Origin: Corythucha ciliata
Taxonomy: Eukaryota > Arthropoda > Insecta > Hemiptera > Tingidae
Length of the DNA: 64,000 nucleotides
Assembly: GCA_038030265.1 (NCBI GenBank)
Contig: CM075943.1
Coordinates: 21,452,001 to 21,516,000 of the forward strand
Direction: 5' to 3'
Shown: positions 10,140 to 22,100 of the stretch, piece after piece
Layout of the letters: each line of letters begins with the position of its first letter
Numbering within the stretch: the stretch's first letter is position 1
The notes under the pieces: generated by a model
Told to the model about the DNA's origin: nothing
What the model saw: only the letters and a program-made list of their open reading frames with translations
Database searches by the model: none
Made by a program: the position numbers and the translations under genes

Positions 10140-11960
10140 AGAAAATTCGCGATATTTCGAGGAAAATTCCCGGCTACAAAGAGAAAATACACCGTGTCCC
10201 CAGTTTCGTTAGGTCCTTAAGCCCAGTACAGTGCTGATCGGCAATTTGCAACATGCTGACGCGGCAAAAAATTGAAAAAAATCCCTAATATTCGTGACTA
10301 TAAATGCGAAAAATCGCTTATTCGCGGTGCTTGGAGGCCATTCTACGAATAAATTGTTGAAACCAACGCAAGTGTTGTTTTTGGACCAAAACCCCGCGGT
10401 TAAAATTGGGATAACACGCTATAATATTGACAAAAAAGGACGCTTTCAGGTTAAAATTGGGCATAAATAGCAAATTCGCAACTGAAATTGCGAAAAATCA
10501 CCCATTCGCATATAAAAAAGGGGATAGATGATAATTCGCCGCAAAAACGAGCAGAAAACGCTATTTCAGAGCTGAAATTGAGAAAAATCGCTAATTCGCG
10601 GATATAAATGATGAAAACCAACTGGAAAAAATTCACTAATTAGCGCGGCTACAATTAAGAAAAACGCTAATTGGGAAGAAATGATAGTTCTCTGCTAAAA
10701 ATGGAAAAAATTGCTAATTTGCAGCAGAACTCGAGGAAAACGTCAATTATTGACAAAAATGGAGAAAATTCGGTAATGCACGGATTGGAAACGCTTCTAC
10801 GCTGCTAAAATTTAGAAAAAGCGCCAATTCGCTGCTAAAATTGAGGAACATCACTAATTCTCGGATATATGTAGTGAGGTGAAATTTCTCATTTAAATAC
10901 GCGCCTTGGCGCCTTCTGAAGGCAACTTTGTGACTAAAATTCAGTAAAACGGCTAATTCATTCACGGGCTAGAACTGAGAATAAGCAATATTCTATACAT
11001 AAAAGTAATATACAATTGCTAATGCGGTGCTAAAATGTGAAAAACCCGCTAACTTGCGGGTAATATTTAGAAAATAAATAATTAATAGTCTGACCGAAAG
11101 AGATTTCGAAGGTTATTTTAAGCCTAAATTGAGAAGAAAAAGTGCTAATTCGGGGGCTAATAATGGAAAAATTCGCCAATTTACAGCTAAAATTGCGCAA
11201 AACGACAATTAGTGACTGACATTGAGAAAATTCGCTAATTCACAGGTTTAAAAAGCTGCTAAAATTGATAAAAAATATAATTTGCGTCAAAACTGAATTA
11301 TACGCCACTCGCGGCTCCTAAAGGCAACTTTTGTTGCAGAAATTGAGAAAAAGCGCTAATTTATGAAAATGGGTGAAAAACCCGCTAATTCGCGTTCATT
11401 GTTTTTTGAGGGAGAGATAGTGGAGGTTGTAGATCTTCAGTGAAAGAGACAAAATTTACATTGACAAAATTCAGTGGAGAGGCAAAATTTACGATCATTT
11501 CGCTAATTCGCGGGTATAAAACTGAGGAAAATCGTTCATGCATAGGTACCAAAAAAAATAGTGAACCCTCTATTTCGCGGATAATATTGAGGAAAACGCT
11601 CAAGAAAAACGCTAATTTTCAGCTAAAACAGAAAAGTGCTACATAATCCCATGCTTAAAAATGGAAAAAATCGCTAATTTTCTGCTAAATTGAGGAAAAC
11701 GCCAAACTCGTGGAAAATTAAGAAACATCGCTCACGGGATAAAAACGCTGCTTAGCTGCTAAAGTTAAGAAAATGCGAGAAGAACGATTCACTCGGCTAA
11801 AATTGAGAATAGCGCTAATTTGCTGGTAAAGTTGATAAAAAACACTCATTCTCATGGCTAAAATGGAGAAATCACGGCTTAAACTGATCGTAAGCGATAA
11901 TTGGCGGATAGAAAAGGTGAAATAGCGGTAATTCGTGGCTAAAAAAAAAGGGAACATGCT
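10140..11960 (+). repeat. Family A minisatellite array, long block
   Basis: About 60 degenerate ~30-bp units, easiest to see at 10,560-10,660, 10,800-10,860 and 11,330-11,400 (AATTGAGAAAAATCGCTAAT, TTCGCGG). Copies differ from one another by 20-40 percent by eye, so the array is old or never homogenised. Small open frames on the minus strand encode repetitive N-F-S and E-L-A words caused by the unit and are not protein genes. Confidence 0.85.
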
Positions 11961-11970
11961 AAGTATAAAT

Positions 11971-12052
11971 TTAATTTCTTGTTTATACTGAGACTTGGGA
12001 GCCTCTTGGAGATTTCCGCCCCGGGGCTCGATATAGGTGTAGGTCCGCCAGT
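11971..12052 (+). repeat. Conserved tail module after family A array
   Basis: Words AATTTCTTGTTTA, GAGCCTCTTGGAGATTTCCG, CCCCGGGGC, TAGGTGTAGGTCCGCCA. The reverse complement of 58,246-58,320 matches these in order (CCTCTTGGAAATTTCCGCCC, TAGGTGTAGGGCCGCCA). Both copies directly border family A DNA, which makes this a reproducible element end. Read inward it starts TGGCGGACC, comparable to hAT-like TGGCGG ends. Confidence 0.7.
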
Positions 12053-12315
12053 GACCCACGACACCATTTCCTCCAAAAATCACCCAACAAAGAGATTTTT
12101 AGGGTCATTTCCTCTGATTATTTCGATTTGAGCCTGAAGTATGAGTCCCGTGGAGAACGCTCCATTGACCTATGTAAGCGGTTTCCTCCTCAACAACACT
12201 GAGTGGCCACCACTGTCCCTTAAATTGGTTAAAAGTGAGCGTTTTGCATTTGTACTCGTATCAATTGACCTTGTCCATCTGCATCCGGGAAAACTTCATG
12301 AGACTAGCAGACTAG

Positions 12316-12486
12316 CTTCTACTCTACTCATTCCATAACAGGGAAGGATTTATCGAAAATAAAATACTAAAATGTCTGGATGAGATGGGTATTAATAGTA
12401 ATTCTGTTCTCGGGCAAGGCTATGATGGGGCCAGCAAGATGTCCTGTAGATTCAAGAGTGTGCAGGCTGAGTGGAATTATGGCTAA
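12316..12486 (+). pseudogene. hAT-type transposase fragment (DUF4371-like)
   Basis: From 12,316 to the TAA at 12,484-12,486 one frame reads REGFIENKILKCLDEMGI, NSNSVLGQGYDGASKMSC, RFKSVQAEW. The block GQGYDGAS-MS-F-VQA, preceded by a leucine-rich helix, is characteristic of the hAT transposase RNase-H-like core of the DUF4371/ZMYM-type lineage. In that family the usual motif is GYDGASNMSG; here Asn is Lys and Gly is Cys. Only about 55 residues of a protein normally 500-800 residues long remain, an in-frame TAG lies just upstream (12,313-12,315), and no C-terminal dimerisation domain follows. It is a dead fragment beside a family A tail module (11,971-12,052) and a hAT-like end (12,561-12,572), which supports a hAT origin for the local repeats. 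Confidence 0.75.
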
Positions 12487-12534
12487 AATGTAAAAATACC
12501 CCTTCCCACCCTCTAATGAGATTTCAATCTGATT

Positions 12535-12572
12535 CCCCCCCCCCCTAGGACAAATTCCTACCTACGCCACTG
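12535..12572 (-). mobile_element. hAT-like transposon end with C run
   Basis: Read on the minus strand the end is CAGTGGCGTAGG, then TAGGAATTTGTCC, then an 11-base G run. CAGTGGCG followed by a G-rich tract is a common hAT terminal form in arthropods. It lies 75 bp beyond the transposase fragment and may be the end of the same dead element. Confidence 0.55.
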
Positions 12573-15402
12573 CTCGACTGTGGTTGACATCACATCACTG
12601 CACTAATACGAACTATAGACGCAAACTGACTGCTAGCAGCCCAGCCCAATATGAATCTCCAGTCAAGATTATGTTAATGTGCTAATGACAATAACAGTAA
12701 TAGTTATTAATAATAATAAAATACTGTCGAGAGGGAAAGCGGAAACGATGACGTGATCAGAGAACGTATATTTTCAAGAAGGTTCTATATGCTGGAAATT
12801 GTGGGTCAATTTTCACCCAATCACTTAATATAATCTAACCGCCACCAACCCCCCAAGGCCCCAATCTTTCTCTCATTAATCATTACACGGAAATTACGCC
12901 AAAAGAGAAGTAAGTCGGAAGGGAGTGGGCGGCTTGAAGGAGGTGGAGTCTTGATTATGATTACGTCGATATTTTGATAATGAAGAGTTTTTCCGTTATT
13001 TTATTCTCTTTTATTCCCATACCAGTCCTTTGTTATAGCACACATCAGCTCAGTAACTTGAAAAACAACAAAAAAAATAACGGAAAAGATTGATTTTTCA
13101 CGTTCCTCAAGGAAAAGGGAGCAGCTTCATAAGACCTTTTAAGTTGAAATCTGTTTTTTTTTGTAAGCGTTTAGCGTTCTTTACATTTTCCTCGCTTAGT
13201 CACCTTTTCCCAGTCAACGCTCCTTTTTCACGTCAAAGTTAATTCACTTCAACTGGAACCCTAAATGGGAAAGAACATTCGTTACTTAAGTTTAATTTAC
13301 CGAGAAAACATGGAAGGAGGAGAATAAAGAAGACAGTTTGAAAAAAAGAAAGAAGCTAAAATGTCCTTCTTACCGCCTTCAGCTATGCCGTCATATACAA
13401 GTGACATGAAAATGAGTTTAGAAAAAGAGAGCAGGAAATGCTTTTAAAAATTGGTACTCGGAATAGAGAAATTTCCAGTACACGAATAAAACGGTGAGGT
13501 CTAAAGTCGTATTCAATGGAGGGGGGGGGGAGTGGAAAACGGATAAAAAAATAATAAAAAAACGTGTATGAGGCAATAAACTAGCCTGAAGCTCTTACTC
13601 CTTCTCCGCTCCCTTATATACTCTTACTTCAATCAGGGCGCGACATAAGAAGAAAACGACATTTTGAACGAAAATTGGCTTTGCGGAACTAGCGGAAATA
13701 AGAAATCAAATTTTCATCCTACAGCGTTTACGCACACCATACTGTCACCCCCCCCCCTCTTCAGGCATTACATCCAACGCCCTTTTTTGCCTGCTCCGCG
13801 TTCGACTAGTTATTGACAACTGATCCCCCTCCCCCTCAACCCTGAAGGCACATAAGGATTTTTCTTCTTTGCTTGCTATACGTAAAAATAAGTTTTCCGA
13901 AGGGTGACTAAAATCTTTCTTATATACGTCCCTGCAGCAGACCTTCCAGGCCATCAATAACAAGCAAGCAGAAGGTTCGGTTCCCTTAAGGCATCAGGCG
14001 TTAAAATAAATTCTCCCTCTTTTTATACAAGAGTAGGAAACGAGTGAGCGTAACATGTTGCCTCACCGCAACATTGTAGCAATAACGAAACAAAAATTTG
14101 TTATTTTGTCGTGAATGAAACACATCGCCGGGATACTTTATCTGTACGCTGGCCCAAGTGAAGACGTTAACTGTACCTTATAAGTTTTTTGTCGAAAGTT
14201 TTTAGGCGTTCCAGCCCTACGTAACGGGAAATTTATAGTCGATCTACAAACGGGAGCGGGGGGAAAAGAGTGAGAGATAGAGAAAAAAAAACGAGGCTAG
14301 TAACTTAAATGCCTTCTATCCGAACTCTTGACTGAGCACAGTTTTAAAGAAATTCCGAGCTTATGGCGTCAGTGGAAAAACGTTAATGTGTTACGGGGTT
14401 GAATAGACGGTAAGGGTAGGTGCGAGTAGGTGGCTGGGATGTCAAATTTACGACAGTTGTTACGAGAAAAGAGAGAAAAAACTTATTTTGCTGTAACTAC
14501 CTACCATTTTTTCCTTAAAATTATTGGCTATTCCTTTTTAGTAGAATTTTACTAAACGATGAGCTTCTCACGATGCAAGCAATTCCGACACGATGGGATA
14601 TCATTTCACAGTTCAAATCAAGTTAAACTCGATATCTACTCCAACGCTCTGCCTAATAGCGCCATTTTTAGGTCAGATTTGTATACTAAATTCCGATTTT
14701 GTATAGTAATACAATAACGGTGCTTGTGTTCTAATATCATTTTTTTTTATTCTCGAATGAACTATATGCTGTGAATAAAAAATCGGCATTTCCAGTCATG
14801 AGAGACATGATTGGATGCCTAATAATAGACAACGAGATGAACAGCGATGGAATGGGTTGCGCCGAAACTGGTACTGTATAATATAAAACGAAAGGTGTAA
14901 AAAGAAATCGGGTTCTTCATTATTTAATATCTTTCTTTGATATCTTTATTGGAAAAAACAGTAATCCAGAGTCGCTTAAAACAGGACAAGGGGGGGGGGC
15001 ATGCACCCCATTATTTCTCCGCACCCTCTACCAACACCGCCAGACCGCCACACAATTTTCTATCAAAGTAGCTCATATGTTTTCGAGAAATGGTAGATAG
15101 ACGAAATTTATGGTAAACCGAACGCAGAAAAAGTGTAAAAAAGATAACATTGAACCACTATATGACGTGAACGCTTCCTGTGCCATCATGAGCTGATCAT
15201 TTTCTCAAAGATACTGGTTTGAGACAGAGGTGCGATGGTTTTAGCTCCGACAAGTCCGATATATTTATATGTTCCGCCAAAAAACTAGCATTTATCTCCC
15301 ACATGGGCGTAGCCCACTGGCGGTTACGAGGAGGGGTTGAATGGGATGATCGCCCCTCCCGTTATACAAGCTTAAGTCGTTCTTTTCAGCAAATCTAAGG
15401 GC
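12573..15402. other. AT-rich stretch without recognised genes
   Basis: No coding family recognised. Homopolymer runs of ten occur at 13,521-13,530 (G), 13,748-13,757 (C) and 14,990-14,999 (G). One frame at 13,745-13,963 (-) matches no known family. CACTGGCGG at 15,317-15,325 next to GCGTAGCCCA may be another worn transposon end. Confidence 0.45.
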
Positions 15403-15599
15403 GCAAGCCAGCTCGGGACAAAAGGGTAGCCCGGTTTTCAAAATTCCCACCTCTCATCCTCATCTCTATATTACTTATTAATCTTATATACCTATCATTA
15501 ATATTAAAATTCATACCTTTCCCCCATAAGATTCCGATTATTTAGTTCATAAACAGCTAATTTAATTTTGCGGCAGAAAACGGCCGTTTCCAGAAACGG

Positions 15600-15830
15600 C
15601 TCATTCGAAACCCAATTTATTGGATTTCGCTCCCTGAAAAATCCTTTCGCGGATTAGGCTAAAATCATAGATTTGGTTCGAACTCAAATCAAATTTTCTG
15701 GGTTTGGCTCAGCGAACACCCAACTTCGCAGGACTGGCTCTAAAATGCCAAATTTCGGAGTTTGGATCCTCCTAAGCCCAATTCTTGTGGATTTGGCTCG
15801 TTCGAACCCGAATTTTGAGGATCAATCCCG
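15600..15830 (+). repeat. Family G minisatellite block
   Basis: Units of ~33 bp: CCCAATTTATTGGATTTCGC, ATTTTCTGGGTTTGGCTC, CCAACTTCGCAGGACTGGCT, CCCAATTCTTGTGGATTTGG. Same family as 7690-8380. It begins inside the left inverted arm of the large element. Confidence 0.65.
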
Positions 15831-16079
15831 TCACCGTTAACCTCTTTGACTCTGTTGGTTCATTTCTGGGACTCCGTTTGACGCCGAATCAATCAATGTC
15901 AGTCATGTCCACCATACGGTCACATAATCACCAAAATTTAGTTACCGATGAGATTTTTAAGGATATTGATGTTTTTGGCTCATTTTTATTATGATTCGTC
16001 ATGGATTCAGCCATTTAAGTCAACGTGTCATTGAATGACCTTTGAATGACGTAGCAGATGAGCCATTCAATATTCGAAT

Positions 16080-17060
16080 TGGACGGCTACAAAAAAACCG
16101 CTAAGTGGCAAAATTGGAGCCAAGTCGCCTATATAGAAATCGCTACAATCGGAGATGAATATCTGCAAAATTGCATGTTTCGGGTTCCAATATCAGCCTT
16201 TATAGCACGTATCTGGTCTTTATACTTTCGATAATTGTCAAATTCCTGGATAATTTTTGTTTCTTCTAGTTTGCATGGGGTACAGTCTACACTGTAGATG
16301 TCTACGATACAGGCCAAAGCTTGATGAATAGCCGCGAAATTACGTCATTTGAAGCTAAATGTCCGCAAAATCGGAAGTTTCCTAGCTGAACGTTCTTAGA
16401 AACGCTAGTTTCTGGTCTTTATTTTCGCGACATTGCACGTTTCGGGGCTTTTTTTTAATGGACGCGGAACCCGATCAGACCGGCTTCGACAGCGCACAAT
16501 GTCAGACGAATAGCTGCAAAATTGCAACATTTTAGAGCTAAATACCCCAGAAATTAAAAGTTTCCAGGCTGAATAATATCCGTTAAATTGTGATTTTCAA
16601 GTCTTATACACGAAATTCCAAGTTTCTGGCCATTATTTTCGTAAAATTGTACTAGTGAAGAGGTAGTTTCTAGTATTTTTACCGCGAAATTGCAAGATTC
16701 AGGGCCTTTTTTTGCAATCCTTTTGCTTTTTGAGCAATCCTGCATAACCAGACGAATAGCCGGTGTCATTTCAACATTTAGAGCTAAGTATTTGTGATTT
16801 GGCAAGTTCGGGTTCAAAGAGCAAAATTACATGTTTCTCGGTTAAATATCCGCGGCATTGCAACATTCGGGTCATAATGCTTGCAAAAATGCTCATTTCG
16901 GTCCTTAATTTATGGCGAAACTGCAAGTAGAGCTAGGACGCTGCACCCAACCTTTGATAGAATAGCAGCAAAATTGAACCATTCGGAGCTAAATAACAGT
17001 AAATTCGCCGGTTTCATGGCTAAATAACAGCGAAATTTCAAGTTCAACTACATAGGTACA
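16080..17060 (+). repeat. Family F minisatellite array
   Basis: Degenerate units built on GCAAAATTGCA, AGTTTCGGG and GCTAAATA, variable spacing of about 30-45 bp. Copies are visible near 16,165, 16,330, 16,520, 16,690, 16,840 and 16,990. Preceded at 16,019-16,080 by a GTCATTGAATGAC / GAGCCATTCAAT module that recurs inverted at 59,430-59,490 beside another family F block. Confidence 0.65.
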
Positions 17061-17229
17061 AATTGAAGGATTTATTGCCAGTTTTTGGTCATTCATGTTT
17101 TTTAATGAAGGCCCCCCTCAAGACATGGGTCCTTCTTTCCAAGTGAAAAAAATTCTGGTCAGGAAACACACATCTCATAGCCGAAGGAATCAGATTCTAG
17201 AGGGGTTTTCCAGAATTTTGTTTGAAAAA

Positions 17230-17830
17230 CCAGTTTGCCTATGGGGCAAATTTGTCAGTTTCCAAACCTCTTTTACATTTTCCAAGTCACTTTGCCAGTT
17301 TCCGGGTAAATTATTGTCAGTTTCCTGATAACTCAGTCGGTTTTCGTGTCATTTTGTCAATTGCCAAGTCATTTATTCAATTTTCAGGAAGCTGTGTCAG
17401 TTTCCAGGCCACTTCATCAGCATCCAGGCCAATTTGTTTGTTTCCAGGCTGTTTTTATAGTTTCCAGGCCACTTTGTCAGTTTCCAAGTCACTTTTGTTG
17501 CCAGTTTCCTGGTTAATACTGGGTCAGTTTCCAGGCCACTTCGTCAGTATCCAGGTCCGCCCTATGTCAGTTTCCAGGCAACTGTGCCCGTTTAAAGACA
17601 ACTGTGCCGTTTTCTAGGCAACTGTGCCGATTTTCAGAAAAATTTGACTGCATCCAGTCAACTGTGCCTATTTTCAGGCCACTTTCCAAGTCACTTTGTC
17701 AGTTTCCTGGTTACTCAGTCAGTCTCCAGGCCACTTTGTCAGTGTCAAGGTCATTTTTTCATTGTCCAGGTCACTTTTTCATTGACCAAGTCACTTTGTC
17801 AGTTTCCAGGTCACTTTCCTGCAGATAAGT
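17230..17830 (+). repeat. Family C minisatellite, 20-bp period
   Basis: Tandem 20-mers around GTCAGTTTCCAGGCCACTTT. Between 17,398 and 17,500 five consecutive units keep exact 20-bp register with only substitutions. About 25-30 units in total. Because 20 is not divisible by three, all three frames read similar F-P-G-H-F-V-S words, which gives the misleading open frames at 17,095-17,850. Confidence 0.85.
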
Positions 17831-17839
17831 TCAGTGTTT

Positions 17840-18479
17840 TTGACGGATAAAGGACAATTTTCGCGGTGGAATTATTGTTTGACATTAATTTCATTTGAAT
17901 TTATTGACGGTGTAAATGAAGGACTACAAAATTCTGTAAGATTAGTGCTTGAGCCGCCCAAAGGAGTAACGTAATGCACCAGGAAACTAGGGGGCGACTC
18001 TTTAAGTTGCCAAATTAGGCTTTAAATGTGGGGATCTGAGGTCAAAAACGCATTTGGGATCTATAGTTGGTCCTAACAGCTTGCCAGTTGTGGAAATGAA
18101 TGAAAAACCTCAACCCTTCGGACGGGATTCGAAAGGCACATTCTCTCTTTTCATAAAAGCGATTAGCGATCCACAATAATTCTATCCTTCAAAGGCGGAT
18201 CTTTAGTGAAATTGTGTGGAGAGGGGGGGTCACTCGAATCATTTCTCAACAAATAGTATGGTGAGGGCGGGGAGGGGGCTGAAAAATCGCCGTATGCCAT
18301 TCGATTTTCCTGGCGCTTCTAAATTCGTCTCAAGAATGCAAGACAAGTGCCTTCAATTATGGGCGAATCCCGTCACCCTTCATTATCAAAATCCCGTTTA
18401 GGGCGCATCTACCCACGGTCACTTTTGGAGTACGAATTTCAAATATTTTATTAGTCGGTTTTACCATTTTTCCATAGTC
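17840..18479. other. Spacer between arrays in the large element
   Basis: Low-repeat DNA with G-rich tracts near 18,224-18,232 and 18,262-18,280. The frame at 18,216-18,401 (+, 61 codons) is not recognised. No transposase signature. Confidence 0.4.
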
Positions 18480-18930
18480 CAACAAGGCATTTTTTTAGGA
18501 GCGAAAAGTCCATCAAACCAAACCACTTTTTCGGCGCGAATGGTCAGTTGCCATTTTAATGACGAAAATTGTCGGGATGGCCTTTTTTGGGCGTGGAATA
18601 GTCAATGCGATTTTTTTACAGCATGAATCTTCAAATTGACATTCTGGAGTCTGATGGTGGTCAGATTGGTCAGTATTGAACCATGTTGAGCGAATGTTCA
18701 GGTTGGCCATTTTCGGCGCGAGAGTGGTCGATTTTACTATTATCAGGCCAGGACATTATATGCTTCGACATTTTCAATGCGCGAATCTTCTGAATTAGCT
18801 TTTTTTTGGTGCGTATTATAGTCTGTTCATCCATCTTTACGTTTGGAATAGCTATTTTAGTAGGTATTGGCTATTTTTTTTAGCACGCATCAATTTCTCA
18901 AGTTCCTTGGCTGATCCGGTGGTCAACGAC
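18480..18930 (+). repeat. Family D minisatellite array
   Basis: Units of ~30-35 bp: GGCGCGAATGGTCAGTTGCC, ATTTTTTTGGCG, GTCAGATTGGTCAGT, ATTTTCGGCGCGAGAGTGGT. Copies recur at 23,490, 27,240, 28,600 and, reversed, 40,440. This block abuts the right inverted arm of the large element. Confidence 0.7.
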
Positions 18931-19145
18931 TTTTGAATGCGTTAAAGCCACCTAAATTGGGTTTTGAATGAGACGTTTCTGGAAACGGCAGTTTCCTACT
19001 GCAAAATTAGTAGTTTCTGGATCAAATAACCTCAATCTGAGAGGCTGGGGCGATTCTGTATTTTCATAGAAATGATGAGGATGATTGGAGGGGGGGGGAG
19101 TATTTAGAAAACCGGCCCACCCTTTTGTCCTCAGAAATTCTGTAG

Positions 19146-22100
19146 TCTGCGAAAATCAGGAAACTTTGTATTTTTAAAGATTTTTTTAGCCCCAATAATA
19201 GCACACAAAATGGAAATATACAATATTTGGTCCATTACATGCCGTTGCTTTCAACACAATAACTACGTATTATGATACCATTTTCATAAGTGACAATTTG
19301 TGGAAACCACGAGCTACCTGTCGCTCCCTTTCCATTAATTTTATTTGACCTAGTTAAAGCTAGATTAAAATGAAATTTGAGCCGACAATTTAACAAAATT
19401 AGCTTGCAGTATACTTTAGGAGTTCAACTTATCCTTCACGTGTTACCAGTCTATAACTTTCCAGCGTTCTTTAAAGCTCTTAAAAGTTGATTATCTCGAG
19501 ATAATGAGTTTCTGACAATATTTAGTCATGACAACGATAACTCCACGAGGTCTTGGCACTTATAAGTGCCGCGCCCTTTTAGTAAAATGTTTTATATTAC
19601 AAACTCACACAGCAAGCATGATGACTCATCGCCCCTACTTCCTTTGTTTTCTCATTTTGAGATTTTTACCTGCAACAGAAAGATTATAATGTTAAGTCAA
19701 ATTTTTCTATTAAGGGCATTTAATTATAGTAGGGGAAATGAAAGCTTCTCTCCTTAATATCTCAGTCCATGAAGACGACCGCAATTGAGACCGCCTACGC
19801 GGGGCTTGAGAGGGTTGGGGGATGAGTAAGAAACATCTGTTAATGGCCATTAATTTCGCCTTGGGATGATGAAGGGCGCGTAGTCGGTTGGGGTGGGGGG
19901 CAGCTTCTGTTGCTAGTTAATTTACTGCAATGTAGGTATATAATTCTGGGACAATATTATACTGATCCATCCTAGTCTCTCTCCCATCTCTCCCCCGTGC
20001 CCTCTTCTTCCCACCCCGGTTCATCGCGCGCAGTTTCCCAACCGTCTCAGTGAATAATGAGAGTGAGTAAAGCAGCTATGGCAACAAGGAGGTGAAGGGC
20101 GTTAAGAGAACTTCACTGAAATTGTGTGTATAAACCCAGGATAGAGGGAAAAGTTCATTTTAAAGTTTATTTGTGTCTTTGTTATTCGGAATTTAAAGAG
20201 GATATACTTCATTCATTTATATTTTTCTCGGAATTTTTAAAAAAACAAATACGGCTCGAGGGGAGTTGAAAAGAAAACTCCAGGGGACAAATCATAATTT
20301 TAAATCGAGTAATATTCAAGTATTGGATCCTGGCAAAGTCTGCCACTTTGAAATGGAAGCGGAGAGAAACGAGAGAGACGGCTTTTCGCGGCCTCGAAGA
20401 GAATATGACATGAAATGTCCCCCCCCCCCCATGATATTGATGGACTGAGAGGGGCGAGCGTTCGGAGTTGTGGTGACTCAGGGGATGGTACCCCCAACAG
20501 AGGGTGAAAGGTATGGGAAAGGACGGTATAAATCACCATTGTTTAGAAAGCGAAGTTTCGCTCTCGCGCCGCTACTGACTGGGGAACATCAGTATTTTAG
20601 AGAGAAATGTTAGAAGAGGGACGAAAGGGCGAAGGGAAAGGACCTAACTTTGTCCTTCCCTCCTCATACCCATCCACAACACTTAAAAAGTTTTCTCCAC
20701 CTCCTTTTAGGAGCTCTAAACTCGAGAGGCCTCGGTTAATGCGCGAATTAATATTCCTAGGATGTGCCCTCCTTTCCACGGTTTGTCACGGTCTCTTTTG
20801 GACCTTATGTAAAGGAAGAGGGTGCTATAGGGGAATGAAAGTGCGTCCGTATTTGCCCTGTCGACAAAATATAAGGACAGTCCTGGAGAGCCATGCATGT
20901 CAAGTTCTATAAGTAAGAATACTAGTCAATCATTTGCAACATGTTGGAAAACGAATCAGAAATGAAAATAACGAATGAAGAAAATCCATATTTATGTACT
21001 CGCATTTTGACTCACGTAAACTTTCGTGACCCGGACTAAAGCAAAATTCAAAGAAACAAATTCTCAAAACTCACTCCCTTCCTCTTTTTTCCTTCAAAAT
21101 AAAAAACAATGCACATTTAATGAGTCACACATTCACGTGCATTATTCATAGTTGAAAGTCAACCCCTCTCCTTGCACTTATGCTCTCACCGCGCTCACGC
21201 AATTCCGTTAGTATCGAAGTAACCCCCTTTTTACTTTTTCCCTGGGTGACATCAGCAGTGAAACAAGAACGAGAAGCCTCTAGCAAATAAATAAATAATC
21301 TACGGTAGAATGCGAACAGGAATTTTTTGGGAAGAAAAAGGGTGGAACACCAGGAGAAGTAAAAAATATAAAAAAGTAAAAAAAATGTTCGTTGTTGAGC
21401 GCACCCAGTTGGTGCAATTTTCTTAAAAGCTATGGGGCGCCGGTGTAAATGTTTTTTTCCATTCTCATTCTTTCTATCTTGCTGGACAATCGACGAGAAT
21501 AAAAATCGATGGAATAAGGTCGAAAAGTTCTAATTGAGCCATTCTCTCGAGTTACCTTCTATACCTGGGAAAAAGTTTCGAATACTTTTCTTGACAAAGT
21601 TCGTACTTCAAAGGTCCAACGCTCTTTTTTAAAAGCTTTTTTTTTTAGACCATCACTAAGGCCTTTTTGGCTGCTTAAATTGAATAAAATTCATACAAAG
21701 CTCACTTTCTTGAGATGCGTTTCTTAAGGGAAGAAAAAAAAGCTTGATGCCTAAAAGTTTTACCAACCCCTCGCCATCACATTACATTTTTTCACCGCTA
21801 TCTCGCCCACATTTTGACGAAACTCTCACAGAGTAAAAGCTTATTTGACTCCGACTTATTTTCGGAATATGGAAATCTGTAGGCTTACCCCTCCCCGTGG
21901 CTACCGATTAACTCGATCTGAATTTGATGGGTGAAAACGTGTGTGGAGGGGGGGGGGTAGGAACAGCTTCGTTCAAAATATATTAAAGGCATAACTACAA
22001 CATGCCCGTGAGCGTTATATGATATTCGGAAATTTCCCTATACGTATATCGGCATTTGTGAAGGTTTAGAGTTTGAGCGGCGGAAAAAGTATAAAATTAC

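Larger units (their letters stand above)
15403..19145. mobile_element. Giant inverted-repeat element loaded with four minisatellite families
   Basis: 15,418-15,610 is matched by the reverse complement of 18,950-19,127. Shared words include GACAAAAGGGT, CCGGTTTTC, CATCCTCATC, AATTTTGC, CCGTTTCCAGAAACG, CTCATTC and AACCCAATTTA. Arms are ~180-200 bp and span about 3.7 kb. The interior holds, in order, family G (15,600-15,830), family F (16,080-17,060), family C (17,230-17,830) and family D (18,480-18,930), with no transposase. I infer a non-autonomous element whose interior is satellite DNA. The exact termini and target duplication are uncertain. Confidence 0.65.

Noticed and set aside
10140..11960. 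CRISPR-like regular repeats of ~30 bp
   Set aside because: Units are contiguous and diverged with no constant repeat plus unique spacer pattern, and the context is eukaryotic.
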